A stretch of 64,000 nucleotides of DNA from JBHELG01 sp046263195 (GCA_046263195.1 JBHELG010000084.1:1-64000), one strand, 5' to 3'; positions 7,611 to 16,985 are shown, numbered from the stretch's first letter. Translations and numbers: made by a program. The notes: a model not told the origin generated them from the sequence alone.

Positions 7611-9911
7611 ATGTTCGACTGGCGTAGCGCGTTGCTTCGGCGCCTCGCCCGGCGCTTCCACATCGGGGAAGACGTCGTCCGACACCTGTCGACGTTCCAG
7701 CGACTGGGTGAGCGGTTCGAGATACAGCCCCCGAGCGAGATGCTTCCCGTAGGGGCTCGGACGCTTCTGCGGGCTCTGCGCACCCGCGGAGCGGCTCAGA
7801 TCCGGCCGGAATGGGTGTGGCCGTTCTGGCTCGAGCGTCAACTCGACCCGACCTCGGTCGACTTCGTGCCTCGGGGTCATCTCCCGTTCGCAGCGAACGT
7901 CACCCATCGCAACTGGACGGCGGTCGGCAACCTCGACTCGGCCTGGGAGGCGATCGTCGATCCGAGCGGACTCGTCACCCCGATGCCGGACTCCTGGTCC
8001 GTCGACTGGTGGATACGTGAGGCCGACCGATGGCATCTACCCAGCCGCGCCAGCGATTTGCGCCAGACGCTGGTCGATAGTACTCCCATGCTGGAGACGA
8101 CCCTACGGCTCGACAACGGCGCAGCCGTGCATCGCGTCTATGCAGTAGAGCTCGGGACCGGCGAGTTCGTCATAGTTGAGGTCCTCAACCGCTGCTCGGT
8201 TCCCCTGGAAGTGGCCTTTGCCCTGCGCCCCTACAACCCCGAGGGCCTGGCAGTGGTCCAAGAGGTCGAGGTCACCGGGGACGTGGTGATTGCCGATGAG
8301 CAGGAAGCACTGGTACTGCTCGCGCCGCCCCTCGGAGGGGTGGCATCCACGTACCACCTTGGCGATGCGTTCCACGCCCTTCTCGCCGGGCATGTCAGGC
8401 AGCCTCCGCTCAAGGTGAACGACCCATCAGGACTTGCCCATGCTGCCGTTGTCTACGCGGTGGAAGCGGGTGGAGTGGTGAAGGTCGGCCTCCCGCTGCC
8501 GCCTCGTTCTGGCCTCAGGGCGATGGATTCCGAGCGGGGGCGCGTGCGGGTGTCGCGACCCGAACCCCATGAGCTGCCCGAGGCGGTAGACGTCGTGTCA
8601 CGGTGGGCTCGCAAGCTCGATCAGGGGCTTGGGGTGCGGTTGCCCGATGACCGTCTCCAGCAGGCGGTGGACGCGAACCGTTGCTACCTGCTACTGCTCC
8701 ACGATCCCGGCGACATCACGGCCGGTCCCTCCACCTACCACCGCTTCTGGTTCCGCGACGCCGCCTACCAACTCGTCGCCCTCGATCGCTGGGGCTTCCA
8801 CGCCGAGGCGGCCGACGTGCTCGCCTCGTACCCCGACCGTCAGCACGCGGACGGCTTCTTCTACAGTCAATGGCGGGAATGGGACGCGAATGGGGCGGCG
8901 CTGTGGGCGATTGCCGAACATCATCGGCTCACCGAGGACAACGAGCTCATCGATCGTCTCCTGCCATCCTTGAGGCAGGCGGTCAACTGGATCGAGCGCA
9001 TCCGCAGCAGGGGTTGGGGGGGTAGCCCGGAACTCGAGGGCCTACTGCCGGCAGGCGTCTCTGCCGAGCATCTCGGCCCCTTCGACTACTACTACTGGGA
9101 CGACTTCTGGTCCCTTCGGGGCCTGCTGGACGGGGCGTATCTCGCCCGTGCCCGCGGTGAGCAGCGGTCAGCTGCCAGGATCGAGGCCGCAGCGGAGCGC
9201 TTCCGCCAGAACATTCTCGATTCGATCGCCACCACCCGGTCCCGCACGAATGCAACGGTCATCCCCGCCGGCCCTCATCGGGGTATCGACGCGGGCATGA
9301 TCGGATCCCTGGCCGCCTGCTCACCGCTCGGCCTCCTCGCGGCCGACGACCCCTGGATCGTGGGGACACTCGAACTTATTCGTGAGCGCTTCTGCGTCGG
9401 GGACGCCTTCTACCAGTCGATCTCGCACACCGGTCTGGGCACGTACCTCACGCTCCAGCTTGCCGCGGTCGAACTCGAAGCTGGAGACCTACGGAGCTGG
9501 CGCCGTCTCGCCTGGTTGTTGGGAGCGGCCACGTCGACGTTCACTTGGCCGGAGGCGATCCACCCCCAGCTCGGAGGAGGGTGCATGGGAGACGGTCACC
9601 ATGGGTGGGCGGCCGCGGACTTCTTGAACTTCGTGCGCAACGTACTGGTCTCTGACACCCGCGACGGCGTGACCGCGGCGCTCAGCCTGCTGCCGCCGGA
9701 GTGGATGGGACGAGAGGTCGAGGTTCGCGAAGCGCCAACTCACGCCGGGCGGCTGTCGTACCGACTGAGCTGGGACGGCGTGCGGCCCGTGCTGACCTGG
9801 GAGTGGACGAGTGGCGGGGGCGTGCTGACAGCACCCGGACTGGACCCGAGCTGGAGCAGCACCGACCCTGCCGGCGAAGCTGTCCTGGCCAGGGTGGCGA
9901 CACCTCATTAG
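7611..9911 (+). CDS. Glycogen-debranching-like six-hairpin glycosidase
   Basis: The product (766 residues from ATG 7611) has an N-terminal beta-rich domain (~1-340) and a C-terminal (alpha/alpha)6 toroid domain (~350-690). The toroid is recognisable by YHRFWFRDAAYQLVALDRWGF, DGFFYSQWREWDANGAALWAI and DYYYWDDFWSLRGL. The acidic residues in WFRDA, EWDANG and WDDFW are candidates for the catalytic and binding acids of GH15/GH63-type enzymes. It likely hydrolyses alpha-glucosidic bonds of an oligosaccharide or glycogen-like polymer. A GAGGGAGGG sequence abuts ATG 7611; GTG 7545 is an in-frame alternative. It is convergent with a glycosyltransferase gene, with a shared terminator hairpin. The exact GH family is uncertain. 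Confidence 0.75.
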   Translation: MFDWRSALLRRLARRFHIGEDVVRHLSTFQRLGERFEIQPPSEMLPVGARTLLRALRTRGAAQIRPEWVWPFWLERQLDPTSVDFVPRGHLPFAANVTHRNWTAVGNLDSAWEAIVDPSGLVTPMPDSWSVDWWIREADRWHLPSRASDLRQTLVDSTPMLETTLRLDNGAAVHRVYAVELGTGEFVIVEVLNRCSVPLEVAFALRPYNPEGLAVVQEVEVTGDVVIADEQEALVLLAPPLGGVASTYHLGDAFHALLAGHVRQPPLKVNDPSGLAHAAVVYAVEAGGVVKVGLPLPPRSGLRAMDSERGRVRVSRPEPHELPEAVDVVSRWARKLDQGLGVRLPDDRLQQAVDANRCYLLLLHDPGDITAGPSTYHRFWFRDAAYQLVALDRWGFHAEAADVLASYPDRQHADGFFYSQWREWDANGAALWAIAEHHRLTEDNELIDRLLPSLRQAVNWIERIRSRGWGGSPELEGLLPAGVSAEHLGPFDYYYWDDFWSLRGLLDGAYLARARGEQRSAARIEAAAERFRQNILDSIATTRSRTNATVIPAGPHRGIDAGMIGSLAACSPLGLLAADDPWIVGTLELIRERFCVGDAFYQSISHTGLGTYLTLQLAAVELEAGDLRSWRRLAWLLGAATSTFTWPEAIHPQLGGGCMGDGHHGWAAADFLNFVRNVLVSDTRDGVTAALSLLPPEWMGREVEVREAPTHAGRLSYRLSWDGVRPVLTWEWTSGGGVLTAPGLDPSWSSTDPAGEAVLARVATPH

Positions 9912-9955
9912 GGGCTTTACGAAGGCTCCCCTTCACTCGGCGTAAGGTCAGCCCC
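9911..9955. terminator. Bidirectional terminator between convergent genes
   Basis: Arms GGGGCT-TTACG and CGTAA-GGTC-AGCCCC pair across an inner GAAGGCTCCCCTTC segment, which can pair with itself. The structure touches the stop codons of both convergent genes. There is no T-tract, as is common in high-GC genomes. Confidence 0.6.
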
Positions 9956-10610
9956 GACGACGACGGACCACCCAGAACGCGATCGAGGCACCGCCGGCGG
10001 TCAGGAGCATCGCGAGCGTCTTCAGCCACCCTGAGATTCGGCTCTCCGTCTTCTCACTCTTGGTCCGGTGCGACATGCCCTCACAGATGAAGGCGTCCAC
10101 CTCCATCCCGAGCTCGGAGACGGCGGAGTTCAGCGCCGCCTCGACTTTGTAGCCGGACCTGGCCTCTGGCTCGAGCGACTCGAACAGCTCACGTCGCACC
10201 GCCCGCTCACCGGTGAGCTGCGGCAGAAGGTGGAGGAAGATCGGGTTGAGAAGAGACCCCCGGTCGAACAGCCCACAGGACATGCCGGCTTCGCCCTCGA
10301 GCACAGGACGAGCGAGCCGATCGACATGGTCGGGCTGCAGGCCGGTCAGATCAGCGTCGAGAAAGACAAGCACCTCGGCGTCGGTTGCGGCCACCCCAGC
10401 GGCCATCGCCTGGCCCTTGCCTCCCTCCGAATGGGAGACGAGGCGGGCCCCGTGCTCCTCGGCCACCTCAGTCGTGCCGTCGCTCGAGCCGTTGTCTACG
10501 ACGATCACCTCGTCGACCCGGCTCGCGCTCTTCGCCACATCGACCACCTCGCCGACCGTCGCTTCCTCGTTGTAGGCGGGGATGATGACAGCAACGCGCT
10601 CGTCGCTCAT
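9948..10610 (-). CDS. Family 2 glycosyltransferase
   Basis: A GT-A fold begins at VAVIIPAYNEEATVGEVVDVA, with DNGSSDGT (nucleotide binding) and VFLDADLTGLQPDHV (the DxD-type metal site). Residues SEGGKGQAMAAG match the glucosyl-3-phosphoglycerate synthase/dolichyl-phosphate glycosyltransferase-like subgroup. The C-terminal ~20 residues (TLAMLLTAGGASIAFWVV-RRRRG) form a membrane helix with a basic end, so the enzyme is membrane attached. At 220 residues it is short for a glucosyl-3-phosphoglycerate synthase (about 320). The acceptor is unknown. It lies downstream of the epimerase gene on the minus strand, separated by a structured repeat that ends just before its ATG. Confidence 0.85.
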   Translation of the reverse strand: MSDERVAVIIPAYNEEATVGEVVDVAKSASRVDEVIVVDNGSSDGTTEVAEEHGARLVSHSEGGKGQAMAAGVAATDAEVLVFLDADLTGLQPDHVDRLARPVLEGEAGMSCGLFDRGSLLNPIFLHLLPQLTGERAVRRELFESLEPEARSGYKVEAALNSAVSELGMEVDAFICEGMSHRTKSEKTESRISGWLKTLAMLLTAGGASIAFWVVRRRRG

Positions 10611-10680
10611 TTATCCTCTCCGTCGCTGTCGTAGGCGCCCTAAGACAGCTCGTCTCGCGTCGCTCCTGCGGCCGCTCACG
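10611..10680 (-). repeat. Copy A of a dispersed structured repeat
   Basis: Read on the minus strand, it starts CGTGAGCGGC, contains GAGCTGTCTTAG and ends ACAGCGACGGAGA just before the glycosyltransferase ATG. It is strikingly similar to 38052-38126 upstream of gatB. The hairpin at 10625-10649 pairs GCTGTC with GACAGC and TAGG with CCTA around GCG. The loop-proximal bases differ from the gatB copy while pairing is kept. Confidence 0.7.
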
Positions 10681-10686
10681 GCACGA

Positions 10687-11109
10687 TCAGGCCTCGTCGG
10701 GCGGGCGACCGTCCTCGACCAGCTCGACGAGGACCCCACCCGTCCCCTTCGGGTGGATGAAGGCGACTTGATGCCCACCTCCGCCAGGTCGTGGCCGTTC
10801 GTCGATGACTCGAACACCGAGTCTCTTGAGATGTTCGAGCGCCTCTGCCACCGACCCTACGGCGAAGCCCACATGGTGAAGTCCTGGCCCGCTCCGGGCG
10901 AGGAAGCGGGCGACCGTGGATTGTTCGCTTGTTGGTGCGATGAGTTGGATGTAGCCGTCTCCGACCGCGAGCATGGCCTCCTCGACCTGGTCGCTTGCGA
11001 CAACCTCCCGACGGTGCAGCGCGGCCCCGAAGGCCTGCTGCCAGAAGTCGATGGCGGCATCGAGATCCGTCACTGCAATGGCGACCTGATCGATGCGGTT
11101 CAGCTTCAC
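10687..11109 (-). CDS. mce: Methylmalonyl-CoA epimerase
   Basis: This 140-residue VOC-fold protein has two beta-alpha-beta-beta-beta modules: NRIDQVAIAVTDLDAAIDFW at the start and GLHHVGFAVGSVAEALEHL in the middle. It ends in the family's AFIHPKGTGGVLVEL, where His and Glu are metal ligands. It interconverts (R)- and (S)-methylmalonyl-CoA, the step between propionyl-CoA carboxylase and methylmalonyl-CoA mutase. GTG 11109 was chosen because GAGGAGGGG lies just upstream and the protein then begins at the conserved domain. It is divergent from thiolase and meaB, which belong to the same pathway. No mutase gene is in the window. Confidence 0.92.
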   Translation of the reverse strand: MKLNRIDQVAIAVTDLDAAIDFWQQAFGAALHRREVVASDQVEEAMLAVGDGYIQLIAPTSEQSTVARFLARSGPGLHHVGFAVGSVAEALEHLKRLGVRVIDERPRPGGGGHQVAFIHPKGTGGVLVELVEDGRPPDEA

Positions 11110-11322
11110 GTCCCCTCCTCCGAGTTCACCCTTGCTCGGGCGGCCAGACCTCATCGTGCCGGGTGGGGCGAGGACACGGCACCACCTGGCCGTCCGTCCG
11201 ACGGTCACCCCTGCCGTTGAAGGCTCCCCCTACCATGAGGTTTTGAGCCAGGAAATTCTGTCCCGCCCGCGGTCTTGGCCGAGCCTTGACCGCTCGCAAT
11301 TCGAAACGCGAAGGAGCGCACA

Positions 11323-12510
11323 GTGACCACGGAGACCGTCATCGTTGGCTACGCCCGCACACCGATCGGCAAGTTCGGCGGTGGCTTCAAGCCGCTGTCC
11401 GCGATGGACCTGGGGGCCGAGGCGATCAAGGCTGCACTCGATCGCGCCGGCGTCTCCCCCGAGCAGGTCGGCTACTGCATCATGGGCCACGTCATCCAAG
11501 CCGGCCAGGCGGAGATCACCTCGAAGCAGGCGGCGGTGAGCGCCGGGCTGCCCATGGAGGTCCCCTGCACGACCACGAACAAGGTATGTCTGTCGGGCAT
11601 GACGGCCATCGCCGAGGCAGACCGCCACATCCGCGTCGGTGACTTCGACATCGTCGTCGCCGGAGGGATGGAGTCGATGACGAACGCCCCTTACCTCCTC
11701 CCCGAGGCCCGCTTCGGCTACAAGAGGGGCTCAGGCGAGATCCTCGACGCGATGATGTGGGACGGGTTGACCGATCCCTTCGAGCACAAGCCGATGGGGG
11801 CGGTCAGCGACCCCCCGAACGAAGAGCTCGGGATCAGTCGCGAGGATCAGGACGAGTTCTCGGTCGAGTCCCACCAGCGCGCCGCCGACGCCTGGAAGAA
11901 CGGCCGCTTCGAGGGGGAGGTCGTCCCCGTCGAGGTGCCGCAGGACAAGGGCGACCCCCAGACGGTGGACCAGGACGAGGGCTTCCGCTCGGACGCGTCG
12001 CTCGACACCATGAGCAAGCTGCCGGCTGTCTTCACCCAGGACGGCACGATCACCCCCGGCAACTCCTCCCAGGTCTCCGACGGCGGCGCGGCCGTCGTGC
12101 TGACGACCCGGGAGAAGGCCGAAGAACTCGGGCTCACCCCGCTCGCTACCATCAGAGGCTGGGCCACCACGGCCGGACCGAAGAACTGGCTGCACAATCA
12201 GCCCGGTGACGCGATCCAGAAGGTCTCGAAGCACCTCGACCTCGACCCGGCCGGATACGACCTCTACGAGATCAACGAAGCCTTCGCCGCGGTCGTGATC
12301 CAGGCGATGCGCGACCTCAACATCTCCCGGGACAAGGTGAACGTGAACGGCGGAGCCGTCGCCATCGGTCACCCCATCGGGTGCACGGGCACCCGTATCG
12401 TCGTCACGCTCCTGCACGAGCTGCACAATCGGGGCGGCGGCCGGGGCGTTGCGGCCTTGTGTGGCGGTGGCGGTCAGGGAGACGGGCTCGTCATCGAGGT
12501 CGAGGGCTGA
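11323..12510 (+). CDS. Acetyl-CoA C-acetyltransferase (thiolase)
   Basis: This full-length 395-residue thiolase has the acyl-accepting Cys in TTNKVCLSGM, GGMESMTNAPY, and the C-terminal catalytic His and Cys in NGGAVAIGHPIGCTG and ALCGGGGQGDG. It condenses two acetyl-CoA molecules or cleaves 3-ketoacyl-CoA. GTG 11323 has AAGGAG 7 bases upstream. The 213-base gap to the divergent epimerase gene should hold both promoters. The 3' end runs directly into the meaB frame, suggesting one transcript for thiolase, MeaB and the DsbA-like protein. Confidence 0.94.
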   Translation: MTTETVIVGYARTPIGKFGGGFKPLSAMDLGAEAIKAALDRAGVSPEQVGYCIMGHVIQAGQAEITSKQAAVSAGLPMEVPCTTTNKVCLSGMTAIAEADRHIRVGDFDIVVAGGMESMTNAPYLLPEARFGYKRGSGEILDAMMWDGLTDPFEHKPMGAVSDPPNEELGISREDQDEFSVESHQRAADAWKNGRFEGEVVPVEVPQDKGDPQTVDQDEGFRSDASLDTMSKLPAVFTQDGTITPGNSSQVSDGGAAVVLTTREKAEELGLTPLATIRGWATTAGPKNWLHNQPGDAIQKVSKHLDLDPAGYDLYEINEAFAAVVIQAMRDLNISRDKVNVNGGAVAIGHPIGCTGTRIVVTLLHELHNRGGGRGVAALCGGGGQGDGLVIEVEG

Positions 12511-13577
12511 GTGGCCCCAGCGCCCAGGACGATCCGGCCATCCCAAGGCTGATCCGGGCACTCGAGGACGGTGAGCGGCGCGCGGTGGCGCGTCTGCTCA
12601 CCGTCATCGAAGACGGGAGCTACGAGCAGCTCGGGGAGGTCGTGCGCGGCCTCTACCCCCGCACCGGCAAGGCTCGAGTCGTCGGCATCACGGGAGCTCC
12701 GGGGGTCGGCAAGTCGACGCTGACGAACGCGCTCGCCGCCAAGCTCCGCAAACGAGGTCGTGCGGTGGCCGTCGTGGCAGTCGATCCCTCCTCTCCCTTC
12801 TCCGGGGGGGCCCTGCTCGGCGACCGGGTACGCATGCAGTCGCATCACGCCGACCCTGGCGTCTTCATCCGGTCCATGGCCGCGCGGGGGCACCTCGGAG
12901 GCATCGCCCTCGCGACCCCGCAGGCGGTGCTCGTCCTCGATGCGGCCGGATACGACGACGTCGTCATCGAGACCGTGGGGGTCGGGCAGTCCGAGGTCGA
13001 GGTCGCCTCGACCGCCGACTCGACCGTCGTTTGCCTCGCCCCCGGCATGGGCGATTCCATACAGGCTGCGAAGGCGGGGATCCTCGAGGTTGCCGACGTG
13101 TTCGTCATCAACAAGGCCGACCAGGGGGGGGCGGGCAAGACCGAGTCCGAGCTGCGATCGATGCTCGAGCTGGGACATGAGCTCGGCGGGAACGGCTGGT
13201 GGCCGCCCATCGTCCGCACGGTTGCGGTACGGGGGGAAGGGCTCGACGACCTGGTGACGGCCCTCGAAGAGCACCGCGCGTACCTGGTGAGCAGCACGCG
13301 ACTGCTCGAACGGCAACGACAGCGCGCCCGCCACATCGTCCGCGAGATTGCCACCTCGAACGTCCGCCAACGCTTCGAAGGCCTCACGTCCAGTGAGGAG
13401 AACGATGAGCCCCTGCTCCGGGCTCTGGCAGAGAAGGTAGCCAGTAGGGAGCTCGACCCTTATACGGCCGCCGACCAGCTTCTCGACTCGCTGAGCAGGA
13501 GCGAGGGGGAGCGCCGGCCGCAGGCCGGCAGGCGGCAGGGTGGTATGGGATACCTCGACGCGAAGGCGGACGGCTGA
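12507..13577 (+). CDS. meaB: Methylmalonyl-CoA mutase chaperone GTPase MeaB
   Basis: The P-loop GTPase shows GITGAPGVGKST (Walker A), AVDPSSPFSGGALLGDRVRM, ATPQAVLVLDAAGYDDVVIETVGVGQSE (switch and Walker B) and FVINKADQGGA (NKxD specificity). MeaB loads and protects the B12-dependent mutase, consistent with the epimerase gene close by. The start is a problem: no ATG/GTG/TTG lies at the expected place in frame. CTG 12507 overlaps the thiolase stop, while a natural GTG at 12511 is in another frame that stops after 13 codons. A one-base sequence error or a non-standard start is possible. The C-terminal ~25 residues (RRPQAGRRQGG) lie over a perfect hairpin at 13513-13529. Confidence 0.88.
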   Translation: MSGPSAQDDPAIPRLIRALEDGERRAVARLLTVIEDGSYEQLGEVVRGLYPRTGKARVVGITGAPGVGKSTLTNALAAKLRKRGRAVAVVAVDPSSPFSGGALLGDRVRMQSHHADPGVFIRSMAARGHLGGIALATPQAVLVLDAAGYDDVVIETVGVGQSEVEVASTADSTVVCLAPGMGDSIQAAKAGILEVADVFVINKADQGGAGKTESELRSMLELGHELGGNGWWPPIVRTVAVRGEGLDDLVTALEEHRAYLVSSTRLLERQRQRARHIVREIATSNVRQRFEGLTSSEENDEPLLRALAEKVASRELDPYTAADQLLDSLSRSEGERRPQAGRRQGGMGYLDAKADG

Positions 13578-14254
13578 TGGACGTCACCCCGGGCTCGATA
13601 GTCGTCTACTCCGACGTCAGCTGTCCTTGGGCTCACCTCTCCGTCGCACGACTCCATGCTGCCCGCCGCCACCTGGGCCTCGAAGACCGGGTCGCCTTCG
13701 ACCACCGGGCGTTCCCACTCGAGCTGCACAACCGGAGACCCACCCCATGGCGGATCCTCGCCGCGGAGATCCCCGTCATCGGGGCGCTTTCTCCCGAGGC
13801 GGGCTGGCAGATGTGGCAGCGGGAGCCTTGGGAGTGGCCGGTGACGACCCTGCTGGCGCTTGAAGCGGTGCAGGCCGCGAAGGAACAGGGATTGCATGCC
13901 AGCGACCGACTGGACCGAGCGCTACGCGTCGCGCTGTTCCGCGACAGCCGCTGTGTCGCGCTGCGCCATGTCGTCCTGGAGATCGCCGCAGTCACGGAGG
14001 GTGTGGACGACGCCAAGCTCCGCGAGACTTTGGACGACGGGCGCGCCCGCAGAGCCGTCATGGATCAGTTCGAGGCCTCCAGGTCGGAGCAGGTTCTCGG
14101 AAGTCCCCATCTATTCCTGCCCGACGGCTCGGAGGTTCACAACCCCGGGGTGGAGATGCACTGGGAGGGTGAGCACGGGAGCGGGTTCCCGGTCGTTGAT
14201 TCCGACGATCCCAGCATCTACGAGCGTCTGCTCGAGTCGGCTGCCGAGGCCTAG
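13577..14254 (+). CDS. DsbA-family (FrnE/HCCA isomerase-like) thioredoxin-fold protein
   Basis: Residues 8-20 (VVYSDVSCPWAHLS) give the thioredoxin-fold motif SCPWAH with a single Cys in place of CxxC, and the C-terminal GSPHLFLPDG holds the conserved cis-Pro region. Single-Cys members act as isomerases or glutathione/mycothiol-linked enzymes more often than disulfide oxidases. No signal peptide is present, so it is cytoplasmic. Its ATG overlaps the TGA of meaB by one base, implying translational coupling. It may serve thiol homeostasis, but its physiological substrate is unknown. Confidence 0.8.
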   Translation: MDVTPGSIVVYSDVSCPWAHLSVARLHAARRHLGLEDRVAFDHRAFPLELHNRRPTPWRILAAEIPVIGALSPEAGWQMWQREPWEWPVTTLLALEAVQAAKEQGLHASDRLDRALRVALFRDSRCVALRHVVLEIAAVTEGVDDAKLRETLDDGRARRAVMDQFEASRSEQVLGSPHLFLPDGSEVHNPGVEMHWEGEHGSGFPVVDSDDPSIYERLLESAAEA

Positions 14255-15661
14255 TCATGTCCGTTCGGCCTGCTCCTCGATCAGGGCCAGGACGCTGCGA
14301 ACGTCGTGTTCGGTGGTGAGGAGGTTGCCCACCGCGAGTCGCAACGCGAAGCGTCCGTTGATCCGGGTGTGAGAGAGGTAGGCCTGACCGGTCCCATTCA
14401 CCCGCTCGAGTAAGTCCGCATTGCGAAGGTCGGCCTCCGCGCCGGAGACCCGATCGAACAAGGCCCGGAAGCAAACAGTCGAAAGTGTGGTCGGGGCGAC
14501 CCGTTCGAAGAGAGGGCGGGAGTCGACCCACTGCGCGGCGAGACGGGCAAGTCGAACGTGCTCACGGATCCGCGCGGCGAGCCCCTCCCGTCCGAAGTAA
14601 CGTATGACCATCCAGAGCTTCAGGGCCCGGAATCGCCGTCCGAGTTGCACGCCCCAGTGCATGTAGTCCTCGACGCCATCCTCCTGCGCAGGCAGATAGT
14701 CGGGACCAGCCCGAACGTTCGCTTCAGCGTCGCCGGGTCGCGCACGTAGAGCACGCTGCAGTCGATCGGGGTGAAGAGCCATTTGTGAGGGTTGACGACG
14801 AGCGAGTCGGCCCTGTCGACGCCTTCGAGCACCCAGCGCAGCTCGGGGACGACCGCCGCCAATCCGCCATACGCCCCGTCGACGTGCAGCCAAAGGCCGT
14901 GCTCTCTGCACACCTCAGCTATGAGGGGCACTGGATCGATACTGGTCGTCGAGGTCGTACCCACGGTGGCGACCACTGCGAACGGATGCCAACCTGCGGC
15001 GATGTCCTCCTCCACAGCGAGGGCGAGTGCGGCCGTGTCCATCCTGAAGACGCCATCCGTGGTGATCTTGCGCACGCTCTGCTGCCCGAGTCCGAGGGTG
15101 ATGGCGGCCTTCTCGACTGACGAGTGCGCCTCCGTCGAGGCGTAGACGCGCAGGCGGGGGACCTCCGGGCGTCCGAGGAGCCCTCTGACCCGGACGTCGA
15201 ATCCTGCCTGTTCCCGGGCGGCGGCGAGCGCAACGAGGGTCGACGTCGAAGCGGTGTCCATGATGACGCCTGCGAAGCCCTGCGGCAGGCCGAGTAGTTG
15301 CCGTAGCCAGTCGAGCACGGCCTGCTCGAGTTCGGTCGCCACAGGGGAGGTGCGCCACAGCATCCCGTTCACGTTGAGGGCGGCGGTAACGAGTTCCCCG
15401 ATGATGCCCGGACCTGATGGCGAAGTAGGCGAAGAAGCGAGGGTGATTCCAGTGAGTCAACCCCGGCAGTACGACGGTGTCGAGGTCAGCGAGGATTCGC
15501 TGCATCGGCTCCCCCTGCTCGGGGGGGACAGCAGGGAGCCGGGCACGAACCTCCCCCGGTGCGACTGGGGCGAGGACCGGATAGTCACCCACGTCACTGA
15601 GATAGTCGCTGACCCAGTCCACAGCGGCGTGTCCCCAGCGGCGTAGCTCCTCGCTATCCAT
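14255..15661 (-). pseudogene. Frameshifted PLP-dependent amino-acid decarboxylase (group II)
   Basis: Three frames read in order restore a ~470-residue aromatic-amino-acid/glutamate-type decarboxylase. The N-terminus (from ATG 15661, MDSEELRRWGHAAVDWVSDY) reaches HPRFFAYFAI, then the frame changes near 15415. The middle carries HVDGAYGG and the Schiff-base Lys in VVNPHKWLF. A second change near 14703 leads to YLPAQEDGVEDYMHWG and the C-terminal domain. Both breaks look like loss of one or a few bases in GC-rich runs. If real, the gene is dead; if sequence error, it encodes an intact decarboxylase. It converges on the DsbA-like gene with no gap. Confidence 0.8.
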
Positions 15662-15766
15662 GTCGCCGAGATCAGGCGGCAGGCCCTGCACGGAGTCTCC
15701 TGGTCGTGCCGCTATTACGGATTTGATCGCGGCCACTAGCCTGGCACCAGCGACGAAGGGGAGGCG

Positions 15767-15994
15767 ATGGCGTTCTGCTTGCACTGCGGGGCGGACAACC
15801 CTGACGAGGCGCGCTACTGCCACAATTGCGGCGTCGAACTCGGGTTTGTCCAGACCCCTACCCCACGTCCAGAGACGGTGGTCGAAGGGGTGCCAAACCC
15901 GGATGATCGCGCGCAACGTGCCGCGAGGCCGAAGCCGCAGGCAGGTGGCGGTGATGCCGGAGCCACGGACCCGACAGAGGCCGAGGAGATCTGA
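15767..15994 (+). CDS. Small zinc-ribbon protein
   Basis: This 75-residue protein starts with FCLHCGADNPDEARYCHNCG, a CxxC-(12)-CxxC zinc ribbon of the zinc_ribbon_2 (DZR-like) kind. An acidic, Pro/Ala/Gly-rich tail with no predicted structure follows. ATG 15767 follows GGGGAGGCG at a good distance. It is divergent from the broken decarboxylase gene, with about 105 bases for both promoters. The role is unknown; such ribbons often cap proteins that bind nucleic acid or other proteins. Confidence 0.75.
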   Translation: MAFCLHCGADNPDEARYCHNCGVELGFVQTPTPRPETVVEGVPNPDDRAQRAARPKPQAGGGDAGATDPTEAEEI

Positions 15995-16087
15995 GCCGCC
16001 GCACCCGCTCCGCCATAGGTCACCCGGCCCTCACCCGAAGCAGCGGCGACACCGAGACCGGGTGAGGACACGAGTACCCTGGCTCCG

Positions 16088-16894
16088 ATGCCTGTCCTCG
16101 TCACCGGCCCCGGCTCGACCCTTGGCCTGCAGGTCGCCCGGGTGCTTGCGGCCACCGGGGGGGAGGTCCGCGCTTTCTGCGACCGCGACGCCTTCCTCCA
16201 CGAGCTGCGACAGCTCGGGATCTTCTGCGCGGTAGGGTCGCTGCTCGACGAAGGCCATCTCGAGACGGCGATGGAGCAGGTGCATACCGTCGTCCATCTG
16301 CCGGTCGGGCCGCTCGCAGCCGACCCCGAACGGATCATCGACGAGGCAGCGACGGTGGTCGCTGCGGCAATCGGCGCCCAGGTGCGACGCATCGTGTGCC
16401 TGTCGGTCCCGGCCCCCGCCCTCGACGCACCCGACCGCCTGCGTCGAGCGGCCGCCGATGTGGAGCTGCTCGTCGCGGAGGCACCTTCTGCCACGGCCGT
16501 GATCAGAGCCTCGTTGGTCGACACCCCGGAACTGCGCGCCGCCCTTGCGCGCACGCCGTTGCGTCGCGAGGCGCTCGAGTGCCTCGTCGCACCCCTGCGG
16601 CCGGAGGACCTGGCCGAGCTCATCCATTGGCTCGACGATCGCGACAACGTTGCGGGTGGCCATGACGTGTTCGCCGCCGACGGGCCCGAGGTGGTACCGC
16701 TGCGCATGCACCTACGAGCCCTCGGGCTCACCCCCCTGTCAGTGGTTGGCAGGGTCACCGAACGTCTCAGGTCCGGACCCGCACCGCTCCTCAGCGAGGT
16801 GTTCGCCACTCCCTGGGCGTCGGTCACGGACATCGTGAGCGCCTGGGAGGCGAGCGGCATCACACCACTCTCACCGCTCGAAGCCACAACGTGA
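16088..16894 (+). CDS. NAD(P)-binding Rossmann protein, NmrA/epimerase-like
   Basis: The protein begins MPVLVTGPGSTLGLQVARVL, a GxxGxxG-type dinucleotide site of the extended short-chain dehydrogenase/NmrA group, with VHTVVHLPVG at the end of beta-4. The catalytic YxxxK pair of true epimerases is not evident, so it may be a redox sensor or an atypical reductase. It is 268 residues long with no membrane segment. It stands alone between the zinc-ribbon gene and the HTH gene, both on the same strand. Confidence 0.65.
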   Translation: MPVLVTGPGSTLGLQVARVLAATGGEVRAFCDRDAFLHELRQLGIFCAVGSLLDEGHLETAMEQVHTVVHLPVGPLAADPERIIDEAATVVAAAIGAQVRRIVCLSVPAPALDAPDRLRRAAADVELLVAEAPSATAVIRASLVDTPELRAALARTPLRREALECLVAPLRPEDLAELIHWLDDRDNVAGGHDVFAADGPEVVPLRMHLRALGLTPLSVVGRVTERLRSGPAPLLSEVFATPWASVTDIVSAWEASGITPLSPLEATT

Positions 16895-16985
16895 CCAGGC
16901 TCTGTCACGGTCGAAGATGCGGGCCGCTACTGCTCATGTCCTGTCTCGCCGCCACAGTCGGCCCTGCTGATGCCGTCAACAAGGA

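Noticed and set aside
13513..13529. Terminator inside the meaB 3' end
   Set aside because: The perfect hairpin is within the reading frame, which continues to an overlapping downstream gene, so stopping transcription here would be odd; kept only as a repeat-like element.
15814..16908. 364-codon minus-strand frame opposite the NmrA-like gene
   Set aside because: Ser/Arg/Ala-rich low-complexity translation; the plus strand has a clean Rossmann start.
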